Positions 16,435 to 24,991 of a stretch of DNA of 64,000 nt are shown here, piece by piece (the first letter of the stretch is position 1; each line of letters opens with the position of its first letter). Source of the stretch: Streptomyces sp. NBC_00178 (GTDB lineage Bacteria > Actinomycetota > Actinomycetes > Streptomycetales > Streptomycetaceae). Made by a program: the position numbers and the translations under genes. The stretch is from assembly GCF_036206005.1 (NCBI RefSeq), contig NZ_CP108143.1:2294001-2358000 (forward strand), given 5' to 3'. A model generated the notes under the pieces. It was given only the letters and a program-made list of their open reading frames with translations. It searched no databases and was not told where the DNA came from.

Positions 16435-17697
16435 GTGAGCCCGACCAATCGCACCGTGGTCGTCACCGGTATCGGCGCAACCACTCCGCTGGGTGGCGAC
16501 TCCGCATCGACCTGGGAAGGTCTGATGGCCGGCCGCTCCGGCGTCAAGCCTCTCGAGGGCGAACGTTTCGCCGAACTGCCCGTACGGATCGCCGCCCTCG
16601 CGGCCGTCGACCCGAGCGAGGTTCTGCCCCGCCCGCTCGCCCGCAAGCTGGACCGCTCGGCGCAGTTCGCGCTGATCGCGGCCCGCGAGGCGTGGGCGGA
16701 CGCGGGCTTCACCGGCAAGGCCGGTGAGGACGAGAAGATCCAGCCCGAGCGTCTGGGCTCGGTCATCGCCTCCGGCATCGGCGGCGTGATCACCCTGCTC
16801 GACCAGTACGACGTGCTGAAGGAGAAGGGCGTACGCCGCGTCTCCCCGCACACCGTGCCCATGCTCATGCCCAACGGCCCGGCGGCCAACGTCGGCCTCG
16901 AGGTCAACGCCCAGGCGGGCGTCCACACGCCGGTCTCGGCCTGCGCGTCGGGTGCCGAGGCCATCGGATACGCCGTCGAGATGATCCGCACCGGCCGTGC
17001 CGACGTGGTCGTCGCGGGCGGCACCGAGGCGGCGATCCACCCGCTGCCGATCGCCGCGTTCGCCAACATGATGGCGATGTCCAAGAGCAACGACGAGCCC
17101 GAGAAGGCCTCGCGTCCGTACGACACCGGCCGGGACGGCTTCGTCCTCGGCGAGGGTGCCGGCGTCGTGATCCTGGAGTCCGCGGAGCACGCCGCCGCGC
17201 GTGGCGCCCGGGTCTACTGCGAGGTGCTGGGCCAGGGCCTGTCCGCCGACGCCCACCACATCGCGCAGCCCGAGCCCAGTGGGCGCGGGATCGCCGCCGC
17301 GATGCGGAACCTGCTGGACTCCACGGACCTGAAGCCGTCCGAGGTCGTTCACCTGAACGCGCACGCCACGTCCACCCCGCAGGGTGACATCGCCGAGATC
17401 AAGGCGCTGCGCCAGGTGCTGGGCGACGACCTGGACCACGTCGCGATCTCCGCCACGAAGTCGATGACGGGCCACCTCCTCGGTGGCGCGGGCGGTATCG
17501 AGACCGTGGCGACCGTGCTGGCGCTGCGGCACCGGATGGCGCCGCCCACGATCAACGTCGACGAGCTCGACGCGGACGTCGACGCCGACATCGTGCGCGG
17601 TGAGCCGCGCGCGCTGCCCGAGGGTTCGATCGCCGCGATCAACAACTCGTTCGGTTTCGGCGGCCACAACGTGGTGCTCGCGTTCCGCTCCGTCTGA
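16435..17697 (+). CDS. fabF: 3-oxoacyl-ACP synthase II
   Basis: A 420-residue beta-ketoacyl synthase extending acyl-ACP by malonyl-ACP condensation. The catalytic Cys lies in SACASGAEA (near residue 170); the two active-site histidines are in NAHATSTPQGD and KSMTGHLLGGAGG, and the C-terminal NNSFGFGGHN block is intact. The GTG at 16435 was chosen over an upstream in-frame start because it begins the conserved TNRTVVVTGIG block. It is the last gene of the fab operon and is followed by a strong terminator. An intact elongation Cys rules out a chain-length-factor paralogue. Confidence 0.97.
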   Translation: MSPTNRTVVVTGIGATTPLGGDSASTWEGLMAGRSGVKPLEGERFAELPVRIAALAAVDPSEVLPRPLARKLDRSAQFALIAAREAWADAGFTGKAGEDEKIQPERLGSVIASGIGGVITLLDQYDVLKEKGVRRVSPHTVPMLMPNGPAANVGLEVNAQAGVHTPVSACASGAEAIGYAVEMIRTGRADVVVAGGTEAAIHPLPIAAFANMMAMSKSNDEPEKASRPYDTGRDGFVLGEGAGVVILESAEHAAARGARVYCEVLGQGLSADAHHIAQPEPSGRGIAAAMRNLLDSTDLKPSEVVHLNAHATSTPQGDIAEIKALRQVLGDDLDHVAISATKSMTGHLLGGAGGIETVATVLALRHRMAPPTINVDELDADVDADIVRGEPRALPEGSIAAINNSFGFGGHNVVLAFRSV

Positions 17698-17712
17698 CCG
17701 TCTGATCCACGC

Positions 17713-17758
17713 AAGGCCCGCTCCCCGCTCGGCGGTTTCCGCCGGGGGCGCGGGCCTT
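17713..17758. terminator. fab operon terminator
   Basis: A long interrupted stem starting 15 nt after the fabF stop. Outer arms AAGGCCCGC/GCGGGCCTT enclose a second GC stem and a small GGCGG-TTT-CCGCC hairpin; a short T-rich end follows on the plus strand. Likely the operon terminator, facing the convergent DUF3145 gene. Confidence 0.75.
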
Positions 17759-17888
17759 TCGCGTGCCGCGTCCGGTGCGTGGGCCCCGGACGGCCGTACG
17801 GCTCGGGGTCTGCGGGGGCGGTCGGTGTCCGGGGCGGCGCGTCGGCGCGGTGCCGCGCCCGCGCGCGTACGGCGGGGCGGGCGGCGCC

Positions 17889-17911
17889 GGGCGGGGCGGG
17901 GCGGGGCGGGG
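17889..17911 (+). repeat. G-run repeat (GGGGC)n between convergent genes
   Basis: Five consecutive runs of three or four G separated by single C residues, ending immediately at the DUF3145 stop codon. Able in principle to form a G-quadruplex on the plus strand or its transcript. Confidence 0.5.
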
Positions 17912-18406
17912 TCAGACGACCTGGTGCAGCCAGCGGACGGGGGCGCCCTCACCCGCGTGCCGGAAGGACTCCAGTTCGTCGTCCCAGGGCTTGCCCAGGA
18001 GCTTGGCGACCTCGGCCTCCAGGTCGGTCTCGCCGCTCACCGAGCGTGCCAGGGCAGCCCGCAGCCGGTCCTCGGGGATCAGGATGTCGCCGTGCATGCC
18101 GGTGACGGCGTGGAAGATGCCGAGGCCGGGCGTGGAGCTGTAGCGCTCGCCCTCGGCCGTCGGGCACGGCTCGGCCGTCACCTCGAAGCGCAGCATGTCC
18201 CAGCCGCGCAGCGCGGAGGCGAGCTCCGACGCGGTGCCGGCGCGGCCCTTCCACGAGAATTCGGACCGCCAGGTGCCGGGCGAGGCCGGCTGTCTGATCC
18301 AGTCGAGCTGGACCCGCACACCGAGCACACCCGCCACCGCCCATTCGACATGCGGGCACAGCGCGCGCGGTGCGGAGTGAACGTACAGGACTCCACGTGT
18401 CGTCAC
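17912..18406 (-). CDS. DUF3145 family protein
   Basis: A 164-residue cytoplasmic protein of the actinobacterial DUF3145 family. The N-terminal TRGVLYVHSAPRALCPHVEWAV block and the C-terminal GKPWDDELESFRHAGEGAPV block are characteristic. It is conserved next to the fab operon across Streptomyces and lies convergent to fabF here. No motif for catalysis or DNA binding is evident, and the function is unknown. The positional conservation hints at an accessory role in envelope or lipid physiology. Confidence 0.9.
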   Translation of the reverse strand: MTTRGVLYVHSAPRALCPHVEWAVAGVLGVRVQLDWIRQPASPGTWRSEFSWKGRAGTASELASALRGWDMLRFEVTAEPCPTAEGERYSSTPGLGIFHAVTGMHGDILIPEDRLRAALARSVSGETDLEAEVAKLLGKPWDDELESFRHAGEGAPVRWLHQVV

Positions 18407-18769
18407 CGGGACCTCCAGTGTGGGACGAGGTTCGCCTTCCCCAGCGGCCTCGCGCCCGTACCGCCTCTTCCCGGCCGGCTCCCGAGGTTGTCATCAGTAA
18501 ACAGCATCGGGAGTGAATCTCCTGAAAAGGGACAGTATGTGACGTGAGATAACTTACCGGACCCCGCCGATTCATACGCGGGCCGGTCGGGCGCCACTGG
18601 TTCGACGGGGAAAAACTACCGTGCGCCGGGGCCGGGCGTGTGACGTACCGTCGGTCCCGGGCCCATGATTCCCTCAGCTTTCACCCGCGAGGGCGCGCGG
18701 GCCCGCCACCTGGGGCTGTCCGGTTGTGCCAGGGGCACAATCACCCGTGTGAGCGGAGGGGAGAGAGTG
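18407..18769. other. 363-bp divergent intergenic region
   Basis: Lies between the DUF3145 gene (minus) and the SGNH lipoprotein gene (plus). The centre (about 18485-18620) is clearly less GC-rich than the flanks and must hold both promoters. No complete -35/-10 pair, palindrome or RNA structure stands out; short open frames here lack ribosome-binding sites and codon bias. Confidence 0.5.
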
Positions 18770-19681
18770 ATGCCCGAGCGTTCGTCACGCCGCCGGGTCC
18801 GCAGGGGCGGTACCACTCTGACGGCGGTCGCGGTCGTCGCGGGCGCCGTGCTCACGGGATGCACGTCCTCCGGCCGGGAAGGCGCCGTCCCGGGTGCCGC
18901 CGGGCCGCGCAGCCCCTCCCCCTCGCCCGCCTGGGACGCGAGCCCCGCGTCCGTCGCGGCCGTCGGGGACTCCATCACCCGGGGCTTCGACGCCTGCTCG
19001 GTGCTGGCCGACTGCCCGGAGGTGTCCTGGGCCACCGGGACCGACACCGCCGTGCGGAGCCTCGCCGTACGCCTGCTGGGGGCGTCGAAGGCGCCGGCGC
19101 ACAGCTGGAACCACGCGGTGTCCGGCGCACGGATGGCGCAGCTGCCGGAGCAGATGGCGCTGGCGGCGAAGGAGGACCCCGCCCTCGTCACCGTGATGAT
19201 CGGCGCGAACGACGCCTGCCGCGACTCCGTGCGGCTGATGACCCCCGTGGCGGATTTCCGGGTGTCGTTCGAGGCCGCCGTACGCCGGCTGCGCGCCACC
19301 GCCCCGAAGGCACAGCTGTACGTGTCCAGCGTCCCCGATCTCAAGCGGCTCTGGTCGGCCGGGCGCGTGAACCCGCTCGGCAAGCAGATCTGGAAGCTGG
19401 GCATCTGCCGGTCGATGCTGGGCGACGCGGACGACATGGGCGCGGCCGCCGTCGCACGGCGCGAGGCGGTGCGGGACCGTGTGGTCGCGTACAACGAGGT
19501 ACTGCGGGACGTCTGCGCCCGGGACGAGCTGTGCCGTGACGACCGCGGGGCGGTCTTCGCATACCGCTTCACGGGGAAGCAGCTCAGCGAGTGGGACTGG
19601 TTCCATCCGGGGCGCAACGGCCAGGCCCGGCTGGCGGAGATCGCCTACCGCGAGGTGACCGCGTCCCGGCCGCCCGCGTAG
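18770..19681 (+). CDS. SGNH/GDSL hydrolase lipoprotein
   Basis: A 303-residue exported lipoprotein. The N-terminus has twin arginines (RRRVRRGG), a hydrophobic helix and the lipobox LTGC with the lipidated Cys near residue 30. The catalytic domain has block I GDSITRG, block III GAND (GANDACRDS) and block V DWFHPG, the SGNH esterase/lipase set. Several cysteine pairs suggest disulfides outside the cell. The start is ATG 18770 or GTG 18767, both served by GGAGGGGAGAG. Substrate unknown: lipid, acetylated polysaccharide or wall ester. Confidence 0.9.
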   Translation: MPERSSRRRVRRGGTTLTAVAVVAGAVLTGCTSSGREGAVPGAAGPRSPSPSPAWDASPASVAAVGDSITRGFDACSVLADCPEVSWATGTDTAVRSLAVRLLGASKAPAHSWNHAVSGARMAQLPEQMALAAKEDPALVTVMIGANDACRDSVRLMTPVADFRVSFEAAVRRLRATAPKAQLYVSSVPDLKRLWSAGRVNPLGKQIWKLGICRSMLGDADDMGAAAVARREAVRDRVVAYNEVLRDVCARDELCRDDRGAVFAYRFTGKQLSEWDWFHPGRNGQARLAEIAYREVTASRPPA

Positions 19682-19692
19682 GGTCCTTGATC

Positions 19693-20685
19693 GTGACGAC
19701 GGGTACAGCGGTACGCAGCGAAGACTTCTCCACCCTCGCCGACGGCACGCCGGTCGGGCGCTGGACGCTGGAGCGCGGGGGCACGCGGGTGCGGGTGCTG
19801 ACGTACGGCGCCGTGGTGCAGTCGGTGGAGGTGCCCGGCAGGGACGGCGGCCGGGCGGAGGTGGCCCTGGGCATGCCGGACGTCAAGGGCTACGAGACGC
19901 ACACGGGCCCCTACTTCGGCGCCGTGGTGGGCCGGTACGCGAACCGGATCGCGGGCGGCTCCTTCGTCCTGGACGGGCACACGCACCGGATCACCCGGAA
20001 CGAGGGCCGCAATACGCTGCACGGCGGTGAGCGCGGCTTCGACAAGCGCGTCTGGGACGCCGAGGAGGTGCCGGACGGTGTGCGGCTCACCCTGGTCGCC
20101 CAGGACGGCGAAGAGGGCTTCCCGGGGCGGCTCACGGTAGGCGTGACGTACACCCTGGACGCGGACGGCGCGCTGCGCATCGGCTACCGCGCGACGACGG
20201 ACGCGCCGACCGTGCTGAACCTGACGAACCACACCTACTGGAACCTGGCCGGTGCGGACAGCGGAAGCGCGCTGGGGCACGAACTGCGTCTGGCGGCCGG
20301 GCTGATCACGCCGGCGGACGCGGAGTCCGTCCCCACGGGCGAGTTCGCGCCGGTGGGCGGGACCCGCTTCGACTTCCGCGAGGCGAAGCCGGTCGGCCCG
20401 CACTACGACACGAACTACGTGCTGGAGGAGACCGGCGGGGAGCCGGTCGCCGAGCTGTACGACCCGGGGTCCGGGCGTCTGCTGACGGTCCGTACGACGG
20501 AGCCGGGGCTCCAGCTCTACACCGCGGACCACCTCGACGGTGAGCCCTTCGGTCCGTGCGCCGGGATCGCGCTGGAGACGCAGCACTTCCCGGACTCGCC
20601 GAACCGCCCGGAGTTCCCGGGCACGGTGCTGCGCCCGGGCGAGGAGTTCGCCTCGACAACGGTGTACGGCTTCTCGGTGCGCTGA
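19693..20685 (+). CDS. galM: Aldose 1-epimerase (mutarotase)
   Basis: A 330-residue cytoplasmic enzyme interconverting alpha and beta anomers of hexoses. The catalytic His is in NLTNHTYWNLAG and the catalytic Glu in ALETQHFPDSPN; RYANRIAGGSF and NTLHGG(E) complete the family signature. The GTG at 19693 lies 12 nt past the upstream lipoprotein stop, with a TTG two codons earlier as an alternative. It may serve the sugar importer cluster that starts 0.9 kb downstream. Confidence 0.93.
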   Translation: MTTGTAVRSEDFSTLADGTPVGRWTLERGGTRVRVLTYGAVVQSVEVPGRDGGRAEVALGMPDVKGYETHTGPYFGAVVGRYANRIAGGSFVLDGHTHRITRNEGRNTLHGGERGFDKRVWDAEEVPDGVRLTLVAQDGEEGFPGRLTVGVTYTLDADGALRIGYRATTDAPTVLNLTNHTYWNLAGADSGSALGHELRLAAGLITPADAESVPTGEFAPVGGTRFDFREAKPVGPHYDTNYVLEETGGEPVAELYDPGSGRLLTVRTTEPGLQLYTADHLDGEPFGPCAGIALETQHFPDSPNRPEFPGTVLRPGEEFASTTVYGFSVR

Positions 20686-20697
20686 CGCCGGGGGGGC

Positions 20698-21483
20698 TCA
20701 GCCCTTGCGCAGCGAGTGCGGGGCCGGCGCGGGCTCGGGGGCGGCGGGCGGAGCCGTCAGGTCGCGGGCCAGCAGCGTCGCCCCGGCGACCGCCCCGGGC
20801 ATCAGGAACACGGCGACGAGCGGGACCACGAAGGCGAGGGCGAGCGGGACGCCGAAGCCGAGGGCCGCCATCCGGCGGCCGCGCAGCAGCGCGAGCCGGT
20901 CCTTCAGGACCATGCCGCGGCGCTGGAGGGCGACGGCGGTGAGCTCCTCGGCGAGGAAGTAGCCGGTGACGCAGAAGCCGAGCGCGGGGATCACGGTCTG
21001 TCCGATGACGGGGACGAACCCGAGGGCGAAGAGCAGCACCCCGTAGAACGCGACGCGCACCAGGACGCGGACCGAGTCGCGGGCGGAGATCCAGAGCTCC
21101 CGCCACAGCGGCAGGCCCGACTCGGGCACGTCCCCGCCCTCGCTGCGGTCGACCTCCTCGGAGAGCGACTCGTAGAACGGCTGGCCCACCAGAAGGGTCA
21201 CGGCGGTGAACGTGACCACCGCGAGGAACAGGCCGAGGACGAAGACCAGGACGACCAGGGTGTTGCGCAGGAGCCCCTGCCAGGGCGAGGACCAGTCGTC
21301 GGCGAACGGGGTGACCCAGCCGGCGAAGTCGTCGGCGCCGTAACCGAGTCCGACGAGCGCGCCCGCGTAGACGACGAGGGTGATCAACGCGGGCAGGAGG
21401 CCGAAGCCGAACCACCGGCCGTGCCCGAAGGCCCAGCGCTGCCCCTTTATCAAGTAGCCGAAGCCCGCCCCGAGATCGCTCAT
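20698..21483 (-). CDS. EI24-domain (CysZ-like) integral membrane protein
   Basis: A 261-residue membrane protein with about five or six hydrophobic helices and the EI24/CysZ-family layout. The N-terminal segment FGYLIKGQRWAFGHGRWFGFGLLP and the QPFYESLSEEVDRSEGG loop are typical. In E. coli CysZ imports sulfate; actinobacterial members are simply annotated EI24-like, and the substrate here is unproven. It is convergent with galM (12 bp) and divergent from the sugar cluster. Confidence 0.85.
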   Translation of the reverse strand: MSDLGAGFGYLIKGQRWAFGHGRWFGFGLLPALITLVVYAGALVGLGYGADDFAGWVTPFADDWSSPWQGLLRNTLVVLVFVLGLFLAVVTFTAVTLLVGQPFYESLSEEVDRSEGGDVPESGLPLWRELWISARDSVRVLVRVAFYGVLLFALGFVPVIGQTVIPALGFCVTGYFLAEELTAVALQRRGMVLKDRLALLRGRRMAALGFGVPLALAFVVPLVAVFLMPGAVAGATLLARDLTAPPAAPEPAPAPHSLRKG

Positions 21484-21508
21484 GGCGTCAGCGTACTTGC
21501 GCGAACCA

Positions 21509-21538
21509 TTGACACCGCCCCTGGCCCGTCATTACCGT
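21509..21538 (+). promoter_or_regulatory. Promoter of the sugar dehydratase gene
   Basis: -35 TTGACA (21509-21514) and -10 TACCGT (21533-21538) with an 18-bp spacer, a strong match to the Streptomyces housekeeping consensus. The transcription start would be near 21545, just before the inverted repeat at 21548-21568. Confidence 0.6.
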
Positions 21539-21547
21539 CACGCCAGC

Positions 21548-21575
21548 ATTTCGAACGAGTGACGAAATACCGAAC
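21548..21575. promoter_or_regulatory. Operator candidate: inverted repeat with shared CGAAATACCGAAC motif
   Basis: A perfect inverted repeat, ATTTCG-N9-CGAAAT (21548-21568), whose right half continues into CGAAATACCGAAC (21563-21575). The same 13-mer recurs at 23851-23863 ahead of the next transcription block of this cluster. It lies just downstream of the predicted start site, the position of a repressor roadblock. The regulator is not in the window. Confidence 0.5.
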
Positions 21576-21594
21576 ACCACGAGAGGCAACACCC

Positions 21595-22749
21595 GTGCGC
21601 ATCACCGGAATCAGCACGCATGTCGTCGGCACGCCGTGGCGGAACCTCACCTACGTCCAGGTCCACACCGACGAGGGCCTCACCGGTGTCGGTGAGACGC
21701 GGATGCTGGGCCGCACCGACGCGCTGCTCGGCTATCTGCGGGAGGCCACGGCCAACCACATCGCCGGATCCGACCCGTTCGCGGTCGAGGACCTCGTCAA
21801 GCGGATGAAGTACGGCGACTACGGGCGGGCCGGGGAGATCGTGATGTCCGGCATCGCGGTCGTCGAGATGGCCTGCTGGGACATCAAGGGCAAGGCGCTG
21901 GGCGTCCCGGTGTGGCAGCTGCTCGGCGGGAAGGTCACCGACCGGGTCAAGGCGTACGCCAACGGGTGGTACACCACGGAGCGCACCCCGGAGGCGTACC
22001 ACAAGGCCGCGCAGGGCGTGGTGGAGCGCGGCTACCGCGCGCTGAAGATCGACCCCTTCGGCACGGGCCACTTCGAGCTCGGCCAGGAGGAGACGCGTTA
22101 CGCGGTGTCCCTCATCGAGGCCGTGCGGGACGCCATCGGGCCCGACACCGAGCTGATGCTGGAGATGCACGGGCGCTTCAGCCCGTCGACGGCGGTCCGG
22201 ATCGCCCGCGAGATGGCGCCCTTCCGCCCGGCGTGGCTGGAGGAGCCGGTGCCGCCGGAGAACCTCAAGGCGCTCGCCAAGGTCGCGGAGAAGGTCGACA
22301 TGCCCATCGCGACCGGTGAACGCATCCACGACCGGATCGAGTTCCGGGAGCTGTTCGAGTCCCAGGCGGCCGACATCATCCAGCCGGACGTCGGTCACAT
22401 CGGCGGCATCCTGGAGACCCGGAAGCTGGCGGCGACGGCGGAGACCCACTACACGCTGATCGCACCCCACAACGTGGGCGGATCGGTGCTGACCGCGGCC
22501 AGCCTCCAGGTCGCCGGCTGCACGCCCAACTTCAAGATCCTGGAACACTTCAACGACTTCGCGGACGCCGACATCAAGAAGGTCGTCAAGGGCGCGCCCA
22601 GCGTCGATCCCGCCACCGGCTGCTTCGAGCTCTCCGACGCCCCCGGGCTCGGCGTGGAGCTGGACGTGGACGCGGCGGCGGAGTTCCCGCAGCAGCAGGC
22701 GCGGTTCGACCTGTGGGCGGACGGCTGGGAGAAGAGGCAGCCCAAGTGA
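21595..22749 (+). CDS. Enolase-superfamily sugar-acid dehydratase (mandelate racemase/galactonate dehydratase-like)
   Basis: A 384-residue enzyme of the mandelate racemase/muconate lactonising group. It has an N-terminal capping domain and a C-terminal barrel with KIDPFG (general base region), Mg ligands around LEMHGRF, EEPVPPEN and GERI, and the late catalytic block APHNVGG. The spacing resembles galactonate/gluconate-type dehydratases that make 2-keto-3-deoxy acids, but the exact substrate cannot be read. The GTG at 21595 follows GAGAGG. It overlaps the dehydrogenase gene by four bases (GTGA), so they form one unit. Confidence 0.88.
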   Translation: MRITGISTHVVGTPWRNLTYVQVHTDEGLTGVGETRMLGRTDALLGYLREATANHIAGSDPFAVEDLVKRMKYGDYGRAGEIVMSGIAVVEMACWDIKGKALGVPVWQLLGGKVTDRVKAYANGWYTTERTPEAYHKAAQGVVERGYRALKIDPFGTGHFELGQEETRYAVSLIEAVRDAIGPDTELMLEMHGRFSPSTAVRIAREMAPFRPAWLEEPVPPENLKALAKVAEKVDMPIATGERIHDRIEFRELFESQAADIIQPDVGHIGGILETRKLAATAETHYTLIAPHNVGGSVLTAASLQVAGCTPNFKILEHFNDFADADIKKVVKGAPSVDPATGCFELSDAPGLGVELDVDAAAEFPQQQARFDLWADGWEKRQPK

Positions 22750-23765
22750 GCCGCGCCTCGCGCTCGTTGGTCGTGGACCGGCCCGGCAGCCACCGGCTGT
22801 CCGAGGGGCCGCTCCCGGAGCCGGGCCCCGGCGAGGTCCGGGTGCGGGTCGCGGCGGCCGGGATCTGCATGAGCGACCGCGAGCTGTACGACGGCCACCG
22901 CGACGCGGCCTATGTGCGCTACCCCGTGGTGCCGGGTCACGAGTGGTCCGGGACGGTCGACGCCGTGGGAGCGGGCGTCGATCCCGCACTGGAGGGCCGG
23001 CGCACGGTCGCCGAGGGCTTCCGGGCCTGCGGCCGCTGCGAGCGCTGCAGATACGGCGAGACCTCCCTGTGCACGGCGGGCTACGACGAGACGGGGTTCA
23101 CGCGTCCCGGCGCGTTCGCCGACCACGTGGTCGTACCCGCCAGGCTGCTCCACCCGCTGGCCGACGACGCGGACCTGCGGGCCGCCGCCCTCCTGGAGCC
23201 GGCGGCGGTGATCGCGGCCGCGGTGCGGGCCGGGGCCCCGGAGCCGGGCGAGCGGATCGCCGTCCTGGGCGCCGGCACGCTCGGGCTGCTCGCGGTCCAG
23301 CTGCTGGCCGCGGTCTCGCCCGGCCGGCTCACGGTGATCGACCCCAGGAAGCAACGGGCCTCCCTGTCACTGGACTTCGGTGCGGACGAGGCCATCGACC
23401 CCGAGGAGGCGGAGGAGACCCGCGGGCGCTACGACCTGGTCGTGGAGACGGCCGGGGCGCCGTCCACCGCCGCGGACGCCTGCCTGCTGGCGCGGCGCGG
23501 GGGCCGGGTGGTGCTGACCGGGATGTTCACCCCGGGAGCCGTGGGGATCGACCCGGTGCACCTGTCGCTGAGCCAGCTCACGGTGCGCAGTGTGTTCGGG
23601 GCGCCGTCGGCGGCCTGGTCCCACGCGGTGCGGGCGTTCACGGCCGGGCTGCTCGATCCCGCGCCGCTGATCACGCACGAGTTCCCGCTCGAACGGTTCG
23701 CCGACGCGGTGGCGCTGGTGGGCAGCGGGGCTCCGGACACCGGGAAGGTGCTGCTGCGGCCCTGA
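22746..23765 (+). CDS. Zinc-dependent alcohol/polyol dehydrogenase (MDR family)
   Basis: A 339-residue medium-chain dehydrogenase. The catalytic zinc site is suggested by GICMSDRE and GHEW; the structural zinc loop CGRCERCRYGETSLC carries four cysteines, and the Rossmann motif is GAGTLG near residue 180. The pattern fits sorbitol/idonate/threonine-type dehydrogenases oxidising a sugar alcohol or sugar acid. The GTG start overlaps the dehydratase stop. A hairpin follows, separating it from the next gene of the cluster. Confidence 0.9.
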   Translation: MSRASRSLVVDRPGSHRLSEGPLPEPGPGEVRVRVAAAGICMSDRELYDGHRDAAYVRYPVVPGHEWSGTVDAVGAGVDPALEGRRTVAEGFRACGRCERCRYGETSLCTAGYDETGFTRPGAFADHVVVPARLLHPLADDADLRAAALLEPAAVIAAAVRAGAPEPGERIAVLGAGTLGLLAVQLLAAVSPGRLTVIDPRKQRASLSLDFGADEAIDPEEAEETRGRYDLVVETAGAPSTAADACLLARRGGRVVLTGMFTPGAVGIDPVHLSLSQLTVRSVFGAPSAAWSHAVRAFTAGLLDPAPLITHEFPLERFADAVALVGSGAPDTGKVLLRP

Positions 23766-23782
23766 CCGGTCCTCCCCGATCC

Positions 23783-23828
23783 GTGCGCCGGTACGGCGGC
23801 GCCCTGACCGCCCTCCGTACCGGCGCAC
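23783..23828. terminator. Hairpin after the dehydrogenase gene
   Basis: A perfect 14-bp stem, GTGCGCCGGTACGG/CCGTACCGGCGCAC, with an 18-nt loop, starting 18 nt after the dehydrogenase stop. It probably ends or attenuates the first transcription unit before the second copy of the CGAAATACCGAAC motif. Confidence 0.55.
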
Positions 23829-23850
23829 ACCCCGAGATCCGAATGTCGTC

Positions 23851-23863
23851 CGAAATACCGAAC
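23851..23863. promoter_or_regulatory. Second copy of the CGAAATACCGAAC motif
   Basis: Identical over 13 bp to 21563-21575 and located 15 bp before the GTG start of the next gene, within GATCCGAATGTCGTCCGAAA. The repeated use within one sugar cluster argues for a common regulator. Confidence 0.5.
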
Positions 23864-23877
23864 GTGAAGGACCTGTC

Positions 23878-24861
23878 GTGAACGACGCGCTCGACCCCAC
23901 CCCCGGCACGGCCGGCCCCCGCCGCCCCGGCGGCGCCGTGCTCCCCGCGCTGGGCCTCGGCCCGGCGCCCCTGTCACCGGCCGACGCCTCGCCGCACGCC
24001 TTCCCCGACGGAGGGACCTGGCGCACCGAGGTGCCGTCCGTGGAGGGCCCGGAGGCCCTCGGCGTCGTACTCAAGGAGTCCTCCCGGCTCGACGTGCCCG
24101 TCCACCGCGTCAGCCAGGGCAGCGGCATCTGGATGCTGACCGACGCGGAGATCACCGAGATGGTGGAGGGCTGCGCCGAACGGGACATCGAGCTCTGCCT
24201 GTTCACGGGCCCGCGGGGCACCTGGGACACCGGCGCCTCGGTGCGCACGGACTCCGGTGGCGCGGGCCTGCGGGCGCGCGGGCACGACGCCCTGGCCGGC
24301 TGCGTCGAGGACGCCCTGCGCGCGACCGGGCTGGGCGTGAAGTGCCTCCTCGTGGCCGACGAGGGGGTGCTCTGGACCCTGCACCGGCTGCGCGAGCAGG
24401 GGGCCCTGCCCGCGGACACCACGTTCAAGGTGTCGGCACTGATCGGACCCGTGAACCCGGCGTCGTACGCCGTGTTCGAGCGGCTGGGCGCCGACTCGGT
24501 CAACGTGCCCTCCGACCTGACCCTCGCCCAGTTCACCGAGATCCGGCGGGTGTCGGGGGCGCCGATGGACGTCTACATCGAGGCCCCCGACGACCTCGGG
24601 GGCTACGTGCGGATGTACGAGGTCGCCGAACTGATCCGTCGTGGCGCCCCGTTGTACCTGAAGTTCGGCCTCTCCAAGTCGCCCGGCATCTATCCGTACG
24701 GCCAGCACCTTCGCGAACTGGCGCTGTCCACGGCGAAGGAGCGGGTGCGGCGCGGCCGGCTCGCTCTGGACCTGCTCGCGCGGCACGGGGCGGACGGGGG
24801 TATGGCCGCGCTCGGCAGCCGTCTGCCGGGCTCGCTCAACCGCTTCGAGATCTCGTCATAA
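23878..24861 (+). CDS. Conserved protein of unknown function, TIM-barrel/U32-peptidase-like
   Basis: A 327-residue protein without signal peptide or membrane helices. Alternating strand-helix segments ([73 protein letters not shown]) suggest a TIM barrel; similar proteins are sometimes annotated as U32 family peptidases. The acidic-rich barrel ends make a sugar-phosphate or sugar-acid enzyme as likely as a peptidase. The GTG start is preceded by GAAGGA. It opens the second block of the sugar cluster ahead of the importer, so a role in breakdown of the imported compound is inferred. Confidence 0.6.
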   Translation: MNDALDPTPGTAGPRRPGGAVLPALGLGPAPLSPADASPHAFPDGGTWRTEVPSVEGPEALGVVLKESSRLDVPVHRVSQGSGIWMLTDAEITEMVEGCAERDIELCLFTGPRGTWDTGASVRTDSGGAGLRARGHDALAGCVEDALRATGLGVKCLLVADEGVLWTLHRLREQGALPADTTFKVSALIGPVNPASYAVFERLGADSVNVPSDLTLAQFTEIRRVSGAPMDVYIEAPDDLGGYVRMYEVAELIRRGAPLYLKFGLSKSPGIYPYGQHLRELALSTAKERVRRGRLALDLLARHGADGGMAALGSRLPGSLNRFEISS

Positions 24862-24991
24862 CGTTCCGGAAACAGTCTCCCCAAAAGACGACACAGCCGC
24901 GCACAATCCCACACACCCCTTCTCGGCAGATCCGCTTCCAGCGGTCCGGTACCTCCGGACCGAGGCCCGACCCACACCAAGGATGATGACC

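Noticed and set aside
14078..17697. Possible polyketide synthase cluster
   Set aside because: Gene order fabD-fabH-acpP-fabF with adjacent fasR and an intact FabF cysteine is the primary fatty-acid synthase operon; no chain-length factor, cyclase or ketoreductase is present.
18403..18597. Small minus-strand ORF upstream of DUF3145
   Set aside because: No ribosome-binding site, no codon bias, overlaps the DUF3145 start and the likely promoter region.
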